This document shows positions 44,150 through 54,106 of a stretch of 64,000 nucleotides of DNA, piece by piece. Position numbers and translations under genes: made by a program. The notes under the pieces were generated by a model. It made no database searches, was not told the DNA's origin, and saw only the letters and a list, made by a program, of their open reading frames with translations. Source of the DNA: DATFDN01 sp963756495 (lineage in GTDB: Bacteria > Pseudomonadota > Alphaproteobacteria > Acetobacterales > Acetobacteraceae); the NCBI GenBank assembly GCA_963756495.1, contig CAVWNS010000001.1, positions 434,001 through 498,000 of the forward strand, written 5' to 3'. Positions within the stretch are counted from its first letter, which is position 1. Each line of letters starts with the position of its first letter.

Positions 44150-44590
44150 TCACCGCATGATCCGCGCCAGGGCGTCGGGCGCCGACCCCGATTCGGCGAA
44201 CTCCTCCGGAAGATCGACGTCGACGTCGGTGATCACCGCGGCATCACCGGGTGGTTCGGCCATCTCCGCGACGGTGAACTCGACGGCCGCGACGACCTGC
44301 GCGAGAGCGACCGTTGCCAGCGTCGCACCCGGCACCGGGGCCCCAAGATAGTGCTTCGTCTGCCAGGCCAGATCGACTCCGTCGGGCACCCCGGCATTGT
44401 CGAGCAGGACATCGAGCAGGATGGTGCCTTCGGAGGCGTAATGCACGGCCACGATCGAGGTGATTTGCATGAGGTCACCCGTCGTCAGCAACAACCCGAA
44501 GGTTCCGCGCGTGCCGACCATCCTGCTTCCGAACCAGGCCGGGAGCTGGGTTGCGGCGGCCTCGGAATCGGTGATGTGCGTCCACGTCAA
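44150..44590 (-). CDS. Uncharacterised protein with probable TTG start
   Basis: A protein of about 146 residues. It begins well at TTG 44590 (LTWTHITDSEAAATQLPAWF) with GGAG nine bases upstream; the upstream in-frame ATG adds a Pro/His-rich tail that looks non-coding. Segments include MVGTRGTFGLLLTTGDLMQI and AWQTKHYLGAPVPGATLATV. The tail (VDVDLPEEFAESG) is acidic. No known domain is recognised; it is a soluble, probably cytoplasmic protein. Confidence 0.6.
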   Translation of the reverse strand: MTWTHITDSEAAATQLPAWFGSRMVGTRGTFGLLLTTGDLMQITSIVAVHYASEGTILLDVLLDNAGVPDGVDLAWQTKHYLGAPVPGATLATVALAQVVAAVEFTVAEMAEPPGDAAVITDVDVDLPEEFAESGSAPDALARIMR

Positions 44591-44624
44591 TGCTTCGTTC
44601 TCCTGTTGAGGCGGATGGTGCCGG

Positions 44625-45083
44625 TCAGGCGCGGCGCCGTGCAGCCTGGGCGGCGGCATCCAAGGCGCTCAGGAAGCGTGATCTGTCGGCTTTGGTGAGC
44701 GGCGCGGGTCCGCCGGTGTTCATGCCGATCTCGCGCAGGTGCCGGGCGACCTCGCGGCCGGCCAGCGCCATGCCAATGTTGTCCGCCGTCCAGTGCTTCC
44801 CGGCCGGCGAGACCGCGCGTGCTCCCTTGGCGAGACAGCGGGAGGCGAGCGGGATGTCGGCGGTGACGCAGATGTCGGCGTCGATGATCCGTTCGGCGAT
44901 CCAGTCATCGGCCACGTCAGCCCCCTCGCCCACGGTGACCATGCTGACATTCGCCCGTCCAGGCGGACGGATCAGGCGGGACCCGTTGGAGACGACGAGG
45001 ACCGGCAGGCCGAGGCGCTCGGCCACGCGATAGACCTCCTCGCGAACCGGACAGGCATCGCCGTCGATGTAGATGCTGGTCAA
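44625..45083 (-). CDS. DUF188 family protein (YaiI/YqxD-like)
   Basis: A 152-residue protein of the UPF0178/DUF188 family, which has a PIN-like nuclease fold. The metal-binding pattern is IYIDGDACPVREEVYRVAER at the start, VTVGEGADVADDWIAERI and ADICVTADIPLASRCLAKGA in the middle, with the expected aspartates. The family's RNA or DNA target is unknown. The gene is complete and unbroken, unlike the flanking material. Confidence 0.92.
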   Translation of the reverse strand: MTSIYIDGDACPVREEVYRVAERLGLPVLVVSNGSRLIRPPGRANVSMVTVGEGADVADDWIAERIIDADICVTADIPLASRCLAKGARAVSPAGKHWTADNIGMALAGREVARHLREIGMNTGGPAPLTKADRSRFLSALDAAAQAARRRA

Positions 45084-45179
45084 GCGCGCGCACGCCTCGT
45101 TCGGGGCCGGCGTTGATACCGCCTGATCCGCCGGACGACAATCAGAACGCGCGAAGCGATGGCTGCGGGCCGTGCGGCC

Positions 45180-45484
45180 CTATGATCCAGGTGGTGCCGT
45201 CTTATGGGCTCACCGGCATGACCATCTCGGGGATGAGCGGGTGGACATCGCGCTCTGGGACATCATCGGTCGCGCGTGCGGCAGGCCCATCCACAAGCTG
45301 ATCGGCGGCGCCTTCCGCCCCAGGTCCAGGCGTATGCGACCGGGGTATTTCTATGAGATGGACCGCGTCGTCGAGGATGCCGTGCGGGAGGCATCGGCCC
45401 GCAAGTGCGCCTGATGGTCGATGCGAACCACTGCCTCAGCGTGCCGGTGGCGATCCGTCTGGTCGAGCGCTTCAAGATCGCCTG
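45180..45484 (+). pseudogene. Mandelate racemase / enolase superfamily gene fragment
   Basis: Three short segments in different frames: VDIALWDIIGRACGRPIHKL (the conserved barrel-domain entry), then GYFYEMDRVVEDAVREASAR, and finally LMVDANHCLSVPVAIRLVER with the metal-binding Asp of VDANH. At least two indels are needed and the C-terminal half and N-terminal capping domain are absent. It is a relic of a dehydratase or racemase gene. Confidence 0.65.
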
Positions 45485-45540
45485 AACCATCGGGGAATGC
45501 GCCGCGCCCGGTCGGAGGCGCGGCCGTGTATTGAGGCCGT

Positions 45541-45801
45541 TTATGGGGTCGCGAAGCCGGTGGTGATGTTGACGGCGGCCATGCCGAGGGCGGACCCGCT
45601 CGGCTGGCGCGCGAGCGCGCGCACCCGTGCGGCGAAGGCGAGCAGGGCGTCGGGTCCGGCGAGGCCCGCGGCCAGCCCGTTCCGGAGGCTGCCGGCGAAG
45701 AGCTGGGCCTCCTCGGCGATGATGATCGCCACCTCCGCCACGGCGTTCCGGGCGATGGCGGCCTGCGTTTCGGCCGAAAGACTTTGCCAGTCGATGGACA
45801 T
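45541..45801 (-). CDS. Small helical protein, unknown
   Basis: An 86-residue, alanine-rich, predicted all-helical protein (MSIDWQSLSAETQAAIARNA; SALGMAAVNITTGFATP). No metal or catalytic motif. It lies 35 bp downstream of scpA on the same strand and may be cotranscribed. Codon third positions are GC-rich as in the core genes, which supports it being real. Confidence 0.5.
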   Translation of the reverse strand: MSIDWQSLSAETQAAIARNAVAEVAIIIAEEAQLFAGSLRNGLAAGLAGPDALLAFAARVRALARQPSGSALGMAAVNITTGFATP

Positions 45802-45835
45802 GGGAGGCTCCGTTCGGGGGCCTTCCTGGCCAGGA

Positions 45836-46666
45836 TCATTTGGTGGGCGGCTCGGGAAGCGTGCCGGAGCACGGTGTACCTGGCGTTAACGGCGCGTCCT
45901 TCGCGGACGCATGGTCCGGACCGTGCACGTGGATCGGCGCGAACGGCATCGCCTGGTGCAGATCGAGCGCGCCGGTGCGGGCAAGCTCCAGCCCGGCGAC
46001 CAGCGTGCTGGCCAGCGCCGCGCGGCAGCGCAGGTCCCGCTCTGGCTGCGCGGCGGCGATCGGCGGCAGGAACTGCGCCAGCGCGCTGCCGTCCGGCAAG
46101 GCGCCGAGCAGTTGCTCGAGCCGTGCGCGCGCCTCCGGCACGCGCCAGAGCGCGAGCGGCCTCGGCTTGTAGACCTCGGGCCGGCGGGTCGTGCGCAGCA
46201 CGGTCAGGCACGCGCGCATCAGCGCCACGGCATCGAGGATCGGCGCGGCACGGCGGCGTGCTCCGACAGGCTCGGGCGCGCCCCGGGCAAAGACGTCGCG
46301 ACCCAGTTGTGGGCGCGCGCCGAGCCAGGATGCGGCGGCGCGCATGCGCGCGGCCTCGGCAAGCCGGTCGAGGATGGCGGCCGCGTCCTGCTGGGCCTGG
46401 GCCCCGGCGGGCGTATCGGCCGGCAGGAGCAGGCGCGCCTTCAGCAGGGTCAGCCACGTCGCCATCACCAGCCAGTCGGCCAGCACCGGCAGCGGTACGT
46501 CGTGACCTGCGGCCTCCAGGGCGGCGACGAACTGGTCCACCAGCGCGCGGATGGAGACACGGGCGAGATCGACGCGCTGGCTGCGGGCCAGCGCCAACAG
46601 CAGGTCGAGCGGCCCCTCGAAGCCGTCCAGATGCAGCAGCGGCGCGTCAGACGGACTGTCAAGCAT
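45836..46666 (-). CDS. scpA: Segregation and condensation protein A
   Basis: A 276-residue kleisin partner of SMC that helps condense and segregate the chromosome. The N-terminal domain is characteristic: LDGFEGPLDLLLALARSQRV, DLARVSIRALVDQFVAAL and ADWLVMATWLTLLKARLLLP. The C-terminal winged-helix part is more diverged (FLPPIAAAQPERDLRCRAAL). The start at ATG 46666 is preferred over one 30 bp upstream because the family begins close to the first domain. scpB, usually next to it, is not present nearby. Confidence 0.88.
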   Translation of the reverse strand: MLDSPSDAPLLHLDGFEGPLDLLLALARSQRVDLARVSIRALVDQFVAALEAAGHDVPLPVLADWLVMATWLTLLKARLLLPADTPAGAQAQQDAAAILDRLAEAARMRAAASWLGARPQLGRDVFARGAPEPVGARRRAAPILDAVALMRACLTVLRTTRRPEVYKPRPLALWRVPEARARLEQLLGALPDGSALAQFLPPIAAAQPERDLRCRAALASTLVAGLELARTGALDLHQAMPFAPIHVHGPDHASAKDAPLTPGTPCSGTLPEPPTK

Positions 46667-46682
46667 GCGTGCTACGCGAGCC

Positions 46683-47720
46683 TCAGCCCTCCCCACCGAC
46701 CTTGATCACGAGCTTGCCGAAGTTCTTTCCGCCCAGCAGGCCGATGAAGGCTTGCGGCGCGTTTTCCAGCCCCTCGACCACCTGCTCGCGGTACTTGATC
46801 CGGCCCTGCGCGACCCAGGCGCTCATGTCGCGGTGGAACTCCTCGAAGCGGTCGCCGTAGTCAGAGGAGATGATGAATCCCTGTATCCTGATCCGCTTGA
46901 ACAGCAACGTGCCCAGCAGCAACGGCAGGCGATCGGGACCCTCGGGCAAGGCGGTCGCATTGTACTGGGAGATCAGCCCGCAGACCGGTATCCGTGCGCG
47001 CGGGTTCAGCAGGGGCAGCACGGCATCGAACACCTTGCCGCCCACGTTCTCGAAATAGATGTCGATGCCGCTCGCACAGGCTTCAGCCAGACGTTGCGGC
47101 AGGTCGGCGGCATAATGATCCACGCAGGCGTCAAAGCCGAGTTCGCCAACCGCGTGGCGGCATTTCTCGGCGCCGCCCGCGACGCCCACCACATGAGCGC
47201 CCTTGAGCTTGGCGATCTGGCCGACGGTCGCGCCGACCGGGCCGGTGGCGGCGGCCACCACGACGGTCTCGCCCGCCGCCGGGCGGCCGATGTCCAGCAG
47301 CCCCATGTAGGCGGTGAAGCCGGGCATGCCGAGGACGCCGAGCGCGTAGGACGGATGCTCGGGATGGGTGCCAAGCCTGGTCAGGCCGCGACCGTCGGAC
47401 AGCGCGTAGTCCTGCCAGCCCGCATAGGCCACGACCCATTCGCCCTCATGGTAGTCCGGATGGCGCGACGCCGCGACGCGGCAGACGGTGGAACCGACCA
47501 TCACGTCGCCGATCGCGACGGGCGGGGAGTAGGACGGAGCATCGCTCATCCGCCCGCGCATGTAGGGATCGAGCGACAGATAGACGACGCGCAGCAGCAC
47601 CTGGCCCTCGGCGGGCTCGGGAGGCGGCGACGGCTCCAGACTGAAATTGTCCGGGGTGGGCGCGCCGTGCGGGCGCGAGGCCAGGACGATGCGGCGGTTG
47701 AGGCGGCTGGATTGGCTCAT
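46683..47720 (-). CDS. NADP-dependent oxidoreductase (CurA / prostaglandin-reductase-like, MDR family)
   Basis: A 345-residue medium-chain reductase. The N-terminus RLNRRIVLASRPHGAPTPDN and VYLSLDPYMRGRMSDA are typical of the leukotriene B4 12-hydroxydehydrogenase group. The nucleotide-binding part reads AAATGPVGATVGQIAKLKGA and GVAGGAEKCRHAV, and FENVGGKVFDAVLPLL follows. Enzymes of this group reduce alpha,beta-unsaturated ketones and aldehydes with NADPH. No zinc-binding cysteines are present, as expected. ATG 47720 has AGGAG nine bases upstream. Confidence 0.92.
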   Translation of the reverse strand: MSQSSRLNRRIVLASRPHGAPTPDNFSLEPSPPPEPAEGQVLLRVVYLSLDPYMRGRMSDAPSYSPPVAIGDVMVGSTVCRVAASRHPDYHEGEWVVAYAGWQDYALSDGRGLTRLGTHPEHPSYALGVLGMPGFTAYMGLLDIGRPAAGETVVVAAATGPVGATVGQIAKLKGAHVVGVAGGAEKCRHAVGELGFDACVDHYAADLPQRLAEACASGIDIYFENVGGKVFDAVLPLLNPRARIPVCGLISQYNATALPEGPDRLPLLLGTLLFKRIRIQGFIISSDYGDRFEEFHRDMSAWVAQGRIKYREQVVEGLENAPQAFIGLLGGKNFGKLVIKVGGEG

Positions 47721-47855
47721 GAGCGCGCTCCTGGATGCGACAGGCTCGCCCATCTTCAGGGTTGTTCGCCGACGCGGATAGCCCGCCAGCGCATGCCGAT
47801 AGACTCCCGAAGCCTTTGGTCGTCTCCTTCCGGAGAAGATGACGGAGGAAGACCG

Positions 47856-48404
47856 ATGGCGGATCGTGACCTGGTGGCGCTGTGGGAGGCGCATTGCCGA
47901 TGCGAGTTCGAGACGCGCGACGTCGATGCCACGATGGCCACGATGGTTGCCGAGCCCTACGTCAATCACATCCCGACCATGACCGGCGGTGTCGGGCACG
48001 ACGAACTCAAGCGCTTCTACAAATACCACTTCGTCGGCGTGAACCCGCCGGACTTCCGGCTCACTTCGATCAGCCGCACGATCGGCGCCGACCGGGTCGT
48101 CGATGAATTCGTGGTGCACTTCACCCACACGACGGAGATCGACTGGATGCTGCCCGGCATCGCACCCACCGGACGTCCGGTGGCGGTTGCCATGGTGGCC
48201 ATCGTGCAGTTCGAGGGCGACAAGCTGGTGCACGAGCACATCTATTGGGATCAGGCCTCGGTCCTGGTGCAGATCGGCAAGCTTGACCCGGACGGCCTGC
48301 CGATCGCCGGAGGTGAATCGGCGCGCAAGGTCGCGGACAAGACGTTGCCGAGCAACGCACTCATGCGGGACGTCTGGCGCCACAGTGCGGCGCGACCGAT
48401 CTAG
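47856..48404 (+). CDS. SnoaL-like / NTF2-fold polyketide-cyclase-type protein
   Basis: A 182-residue NTF2-fold protein of the SnoaL family. Its pattern (FETRDVDATMATMVAEPYVN, GHDELKRFYKYHFVG, and HEHIYWDQASVLVQIG at the end) matches the ester cyclase/SnoaL group. Members isomerise, cyclise or hydrolyse small carbonyl compounds. It is divergent to the oxidoreductase gene, 135 bp apart, so both may be controlled from the shared intergenic region. Start ATG 47856 has GGAGGAAG upstream. Confidence 0.82.
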   Translation: MADRDLVALWEAHCRCEFETRDVDATMATMVAEPYVNHIPTMTGGVGHDELKRFYKYHFVGVNPPDFRLTSISRTIGADRVVDEFVVHFTHTTEIDWMLPGIAPTGRPVAVAMVAIVQFEGDKLVHEHIYWDQASVLVQIGKLDPDGLPIAGGESARKVADKTLPSNALMRDVWRHSAARPI

Positions 48405-48565
48405 CGTCCCAAGCCTGGAGCTCGCCAGACTCCGTGTCCGATGACGGCAGTCGGCCGTCCCGCCTTCCCGCACTGCCCTGGTGGCATCTCTCATTGAAGT
48501 CACGTGTTGGCAAGCACTCAGTCATGTGTCTAAATTTCCGGGCCAAAGCGTCGTAAGGTGGGACC

Positions 48566-49288
48566 GTGGACGAGATGGAGCGGCATGCGGACGTCATTGC
48601 GCGCATCATGGGCGCGCCCAGCGTGCGTACTGCCGTGGAGTTCTTGTTTGAGGAAGCAAGGCGGTGGGGCTTTACAACCGGTGCGTTGGGCGAAGTGGCG
48701 CCCGGGGAACTCGGGCGGGCTGGTTTCTTCCATGCCGACTGGCCCGAGCAGTGGCGCCAGCTGTATGTCGAACGCGGCTTCGTTTCGCGCGATATCACGG
48801 TGCATCTGGCCAAGCAGGCGATCGCCCCGTTCGTCGTCTCGGAAGCCTTGAAGCACATCAAGCTCTCACGTGAACAGCGCGAGGTGATCGAGGAAGGCCG
48901 CCCGTTCGGATTCGTCGATGGGCTGTGCGTGCCGATCCACGGGCCGGGCAGCTATTTGGCGCTCGCGGTGTTCGCAAGCGATCAACTCGTGCTGGACCCG
49001 ACGGCGCGGGCGCGGCTGCAGCTGCTGGCCTATCTCTGTCACGAGCGATGCCGCGCGCTGGTGGCGCCGTCTCGCCGCCCGGCGTTGACGTCGCGGGAAA
49101 CCGAGTGCCTGCGGTGGGTTGCGGCCGGCAAGAGCGACTGGGAAATCAGTTGCATTCTGGCGATTTCTCCGTCGACGGCGCATTTCCATATCGAGAATGC
49201 AAAGAGGAAACTGGAGTGCCGCACGCGCGCGCAAGCCGCCGCCATTGTCGTTTCGGTTTGGCCGGAAAGCAGCCGACACCCTGTCTGA
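48566..49288 (+). CDS. LuxR-type transcriptional regulator (autoinducer-binding plus HTH)
   Basis: A 240-residue regulator that starts at GTG 48566 after a purine-rich site. The N-terminal domain (about 20-160) resembles acyl-homoserine-lactone receptors: ADWPEQWRQLYVERGFVSRD keeps the Trp/Tyr/Asp spacing of the ligand pocket. The GerE-type HTH (about 175-230) reads LTSRETECLRWVAAGKSDWE, ISPSTAHFHIENAKRKL. No luxI synthase is visible here, so it would be an orphan receptor. Its last ~35 codons are duplicated in degenerate form near 51170-51267. It lies directly upstream of the triplet-repeat surface gene. Confidence 0.85.
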   Translation: MDEMERHADVIARIMGAPSVRTAVEFLFEEARRWGFTTGALGEVAPGELGRAGFFHADWPEQWRQLYVERGFVSRDITVHLAKQAIAPFVVSEALKHIKLSREQREVIEEGRPFGFVDGLCVPIHGPGSYLALAVFASDQLVLDPTARARLQLLAYLCHERCRALVAPSRRPALTSRETECLRWVAAGKSDWEISCILAISPSTAHFHIENAKRKLECRTRAQAAAIVVSVWPESSRHPV

Positions 49289-49416
49289 ATAGGCAGGTAG
49301 TTTGCCCGCTTGGAAACCGGCAGGCTCGGCGCCGACACCGAAGGAATACGGGGACTTCACGGTAACGGCGTCGCCGGCCGTCGAGCGACTGGGCGGTTGC
49401 CGGGGGAGAACTCGAA

Positions 49417-51106
49417 ATGGCGACATGGTACCTGGAATGGCGGAAACTATAATTGGGACACACCCAACGCTTGGGTCGGTCCTGAAGACTTTTCGACCGG
49501 TACTTTTCCTTTTGGAAACCCGGCCACGGGTGACACCGCGTTCGTCAATAACAACGGGCTGACGATTGATAGCCTGACGCTCACCAACCTCATTGAGCAG
49601 ACCAGTACGATCGCATCCCAAGGCACCGTTGAGAATACGACGTTCACGACGGGAAACGTCGTCGATGTCACCGGCGGCGGCTGGGACAACTTTCTTTTCG
49701 GCAAGCTGGAGAACGATGGCATCATCAACGTCGGCACCGGCGCGGCGGGTGGGAACGGGCAATTTTCCTTTACGATGGTGGAGAGCACCGCCTTCCCCGG
49801 GCCGCCGCTGATCCTCAATGTCGGGACGATCAACATCGATGACAATCGGTTCCTGGCAATCGACGCCCAGTCGACCGTTGACGGTTCGTTCCTGAACCAG
49901 GGAGTTATCAACGTCGACTATACGGGTGCCGGGCAGGCCACTCTGGATGACGAGCTGACGAACGGCACCAACCAGTTCGACAACGCCGGCAAAATCGTCA
50001 TCAACGGTGGCACGGCGCCGTCATCGACCGACGCCGAGGCGTTCTTCTCGGGTGGCGTGACCGGCTCGGGCACGATCGACGTCACCAACGGTGAAGTCGC
50101 AGTCGAAACCCAAGTCTTCTCGTCCAATCAGATCATCTATTTCGAGGACAACAAAGGGCTGGTCAAGCTCGCCTCGGGCGCCCTGACGAGCGGCACGTTC
50201 CAGGGCACGATGCAGAATTTCACCAATGGTGACACCATCGATCTCGGAACGGTGGCCATATCCGCGATCCCGAACGGCACGGGTCGGGTCGACATCTACG
50301 ATGGCGGCGTGAACCCGATCGGGTCGCTCAATCTGACCGAGGCGTTCGGACAAAATCTCTACTCGATCCAACAGAACGGCACCGGTGACTCGCTGTTGGT
50401 GGTCGGCGCCGGCACGTCCGGGACCTCGGGCGCGTCCGGAACCTCCGGCACGTCGGGCACGAGCGGAACCTCCGGGACCTCCGGCACGTCCGGGACCACG
50501 GGCACGAGCGGAACCTCCGGTACATCCGGAACCTCCGGCACAAGCGGTCACTCCGGCACGTCCGGAACGTCCGGCACGTCGGGCGCGAGCGGAACCTCCG
50601 GGACCTCCGGCACGTCCGGGACCACGGGCACGAGCGGAACCTCCGGAACGTCCGGCACGTCCGGAACCTCCGGCACGAGCGGTCACTCCGGTCCCTCCGG
50701 AACTTCGGGCATGTCCGGGACCACCGGCATCGTCGCGCCCACCGGGATGAACCAGACGCTGTTCAAGGACGTCGAGCAGATCGCCGTTCAGGCCCATCTG
50801 AAGCCCGTTCCGGAGCAGTCGCTGGTGGTGGAGACCAACGACATCTCGAAGGTGCTGGCCGAGTTCCATTCGCTGCTGCGGTTCATCCCGCCGGCGGTGC
50901 TGGAGCAAGGCATCGCGCGGTTGCTGCAGGGAACCTCGCACCTGAACGCAAGCCAGAGCGACATGCTCGCCAAGGACATCCTGGCCAATCCCTACCAGGG
51001 CAGCGTGCCGCAAGTCGCACAGCCGAGCGCGAGCAGCCTGATCGGAGCATCCACGAGCACGCCCAATGTGAGTAATCTGCTGACCACACTCACGCATCAG
51101 ACGTGA
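49417..51106 (+). CDS. Gly-Thr-Ser triplet-repeat surface protein 1 (collagen-like), possible frameshift near start
   Basis: Roughly 560 residues. The N-terminal part (to about 49418-50400) is a beta-rich extracellular domain: GGNYNWDTPNAWVGP, then repeated beta strands such as GTINIDDNRFLAIDAQS and GKIVINGGTAPSSTDAEAFF. Residues coded by 50411-50725 are 35 Gly-X-Y triplets, mostly GTS. The C-terminal ~125 residues (GIVAPTGMNQTLFKDVEQIA to TPNVSNLLTTLTHQT) are shared with the paralogue at 52274. The likely start ATG 49417 has GGGGGAG upstream but is one base out of frame with the rest, so there is one extra base near 49421. No Sec signal is seen. The end overlaps a GTG (GTGA). Confidence 0.75.
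50411..50725 (+). repeat. 35 Gly-Thr-Ser type triplets, protein 1
   Basis: Glycine at every third residue for 35 triplets. Most are GTS; others are GAS, GTT, GHS, GPS, GMS. The codons for each repeat vary (GGC/GGG/GGA, ACG/ACC, TCC/TCG/AGC), so the pattern is held at protein level and not by recent slippage. The Gly-X-Y period is that of collagen-like triple helices, with Thr as X and Ser as Y, both potential O-glycosylation sites. Confidence 0.9.
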
Positions 51107-51267
51107 CGACGCTCGGTCTCAACAGGACCGTTCGGAACGAGGCGGCGAACATCGAGCGCTGCCTCGCGTCCGTGCGTTCCTATATCGAGAACGCCAACTG
51201 CCGCACGCGTTCGCAAGCCGCCATGATTGTTTCGGCTTGGCCGGAAACCAGCCGACAACCTGCCTAA
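51103..51267 (+). pseudogene. In-frame chimera of glycosyltransferase 5' end and LuxR 3' end
   Basis: A 54-codon frame from GTG 51103 (overlapping the stop of the triplet-repeat gene, GTGA). The first ~25 codons, LNRTVRNEAANIERCLASV, match the start of the glycosyltransferase at 54103 (LNMIVRNEAANIERCLASV). The remainder, YIENANCRTRSQAAMIVSAW, matches the end of the LuxR protein (FHIENAKRKLECRTRAQAAA). The join is in frame. It is best explained as the scar of an internal deletion in a tandem duplication, not as a working protein. Confidence 0.75.
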
Positions 51268-51359
51268 TTAGACGGGTAGCGTGACGGCATCGAAACCGGC
51301 AGGCTCGCCGCCGACATCGAGGAAATGGGATCTGATCCGGCTAGTCGGGAGCCACGCGC

Positions 51360-52273
51360 GTGGACAGCATTACGTCACACGAGACGATAGAACGGCCGCT
51401 GTCAGAGGTAACAAGCTTGCCGGCGACACCGCGGCTGCATTTCATTTCCGGTCTGCCACGCTCGGGGTCAACGCTGCTGACCGCGTTGCTGCGTCAGAAC
51501 CCTCGCTTTCACGCGCGCATCAATAGCCCGGTCTCCCGCCTCTTTCGCCTGATGCTGGTGGGGATGAACGAGGAGGCTGGCTTTTTTCTCGGCGACGAGC
51601 AGCGGCATCGTATGCTGCACGCGCTGTTCGAAAGCTACTACGCGCAAATCGATCGTGCCGTGGCGTTCAACTCCTCACGCGGATGGACCGCGCAACTTCC
51701 GGCCCTGCTGCGGATCTTCCCGGAAGCCAAGGTCGTCTGCACGGTGCGCAATGTCGCCTGGGTGATGGACAGCATCGAGCGGCTGATCCGCGCCAACCCG
51801 CTGATCGTCTCCAAGCTGTTCACCAACGAGGACGAGCGAGCCAACGTTTACAGCCGCACCGAGACGCTCGCGGCGCGCCAGCGGCTGGTCGGTGGCGCCT
51901 GGAGCAATCTGAAGGAAGCATTCTACGGCGAGCAGGCCAACCACCTGTTGCTGGTGGACTACGAATTCCTCGCCCGCGCGCCGGCCAAGACGCTCGGCCT
52001 GATCTACGACTTCCTCGGCGAGGAACACTTCGCCCACGATTTCGACAACATTGAATACGACGAACCGGAGTTCGACGCAGCGCTGGCCACGCCCGGCCTG
52101 CATCGCGTCGAACGCCGGGTCCAGTTTACGCCGCGCCGCACGATCCTGCCGCCCGATCTGTTCGAGCGCTTCGGCAAGCTCAGTTTTTGGACTAGTCCGG
52201 CGCCCAGCGTCGCCAATCGAATTGGGCCCGCTCCGGATCCGGCGCCGTCCGGCACAACCGAAGGAGGAACCCA

Positions 52274-52301
<28 letters not shown>
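51360..52301 (+). CDS. Sulfotransferase family protein
   Basis: A 313-residue sulfotransferase. The 5'-phosphosulfate-binding loop is FISGLPRSGSTLLTALLRQ near residues 29-47. The 3'-phosphate-binding segment is likely AKVVCTVRNVAWVMDSIERL, and LLLVDYEFLARAPAKTLGLI follows as in bacterial sulfotransferases. It would transfer sulfate from PAPS to a sugar or tyrosine/serine. Start GTG 51360. The 3' end overlaps the triplet-repeat gene at 52274 by 28 bases, suggesting coupled expression. In context it may sulfate the repeat protein or its glycans. Confidence 0.88.
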
Positions 52302-54102
<1,801 letters not shown>

Positions 54103-54106
<4 letters not shown>

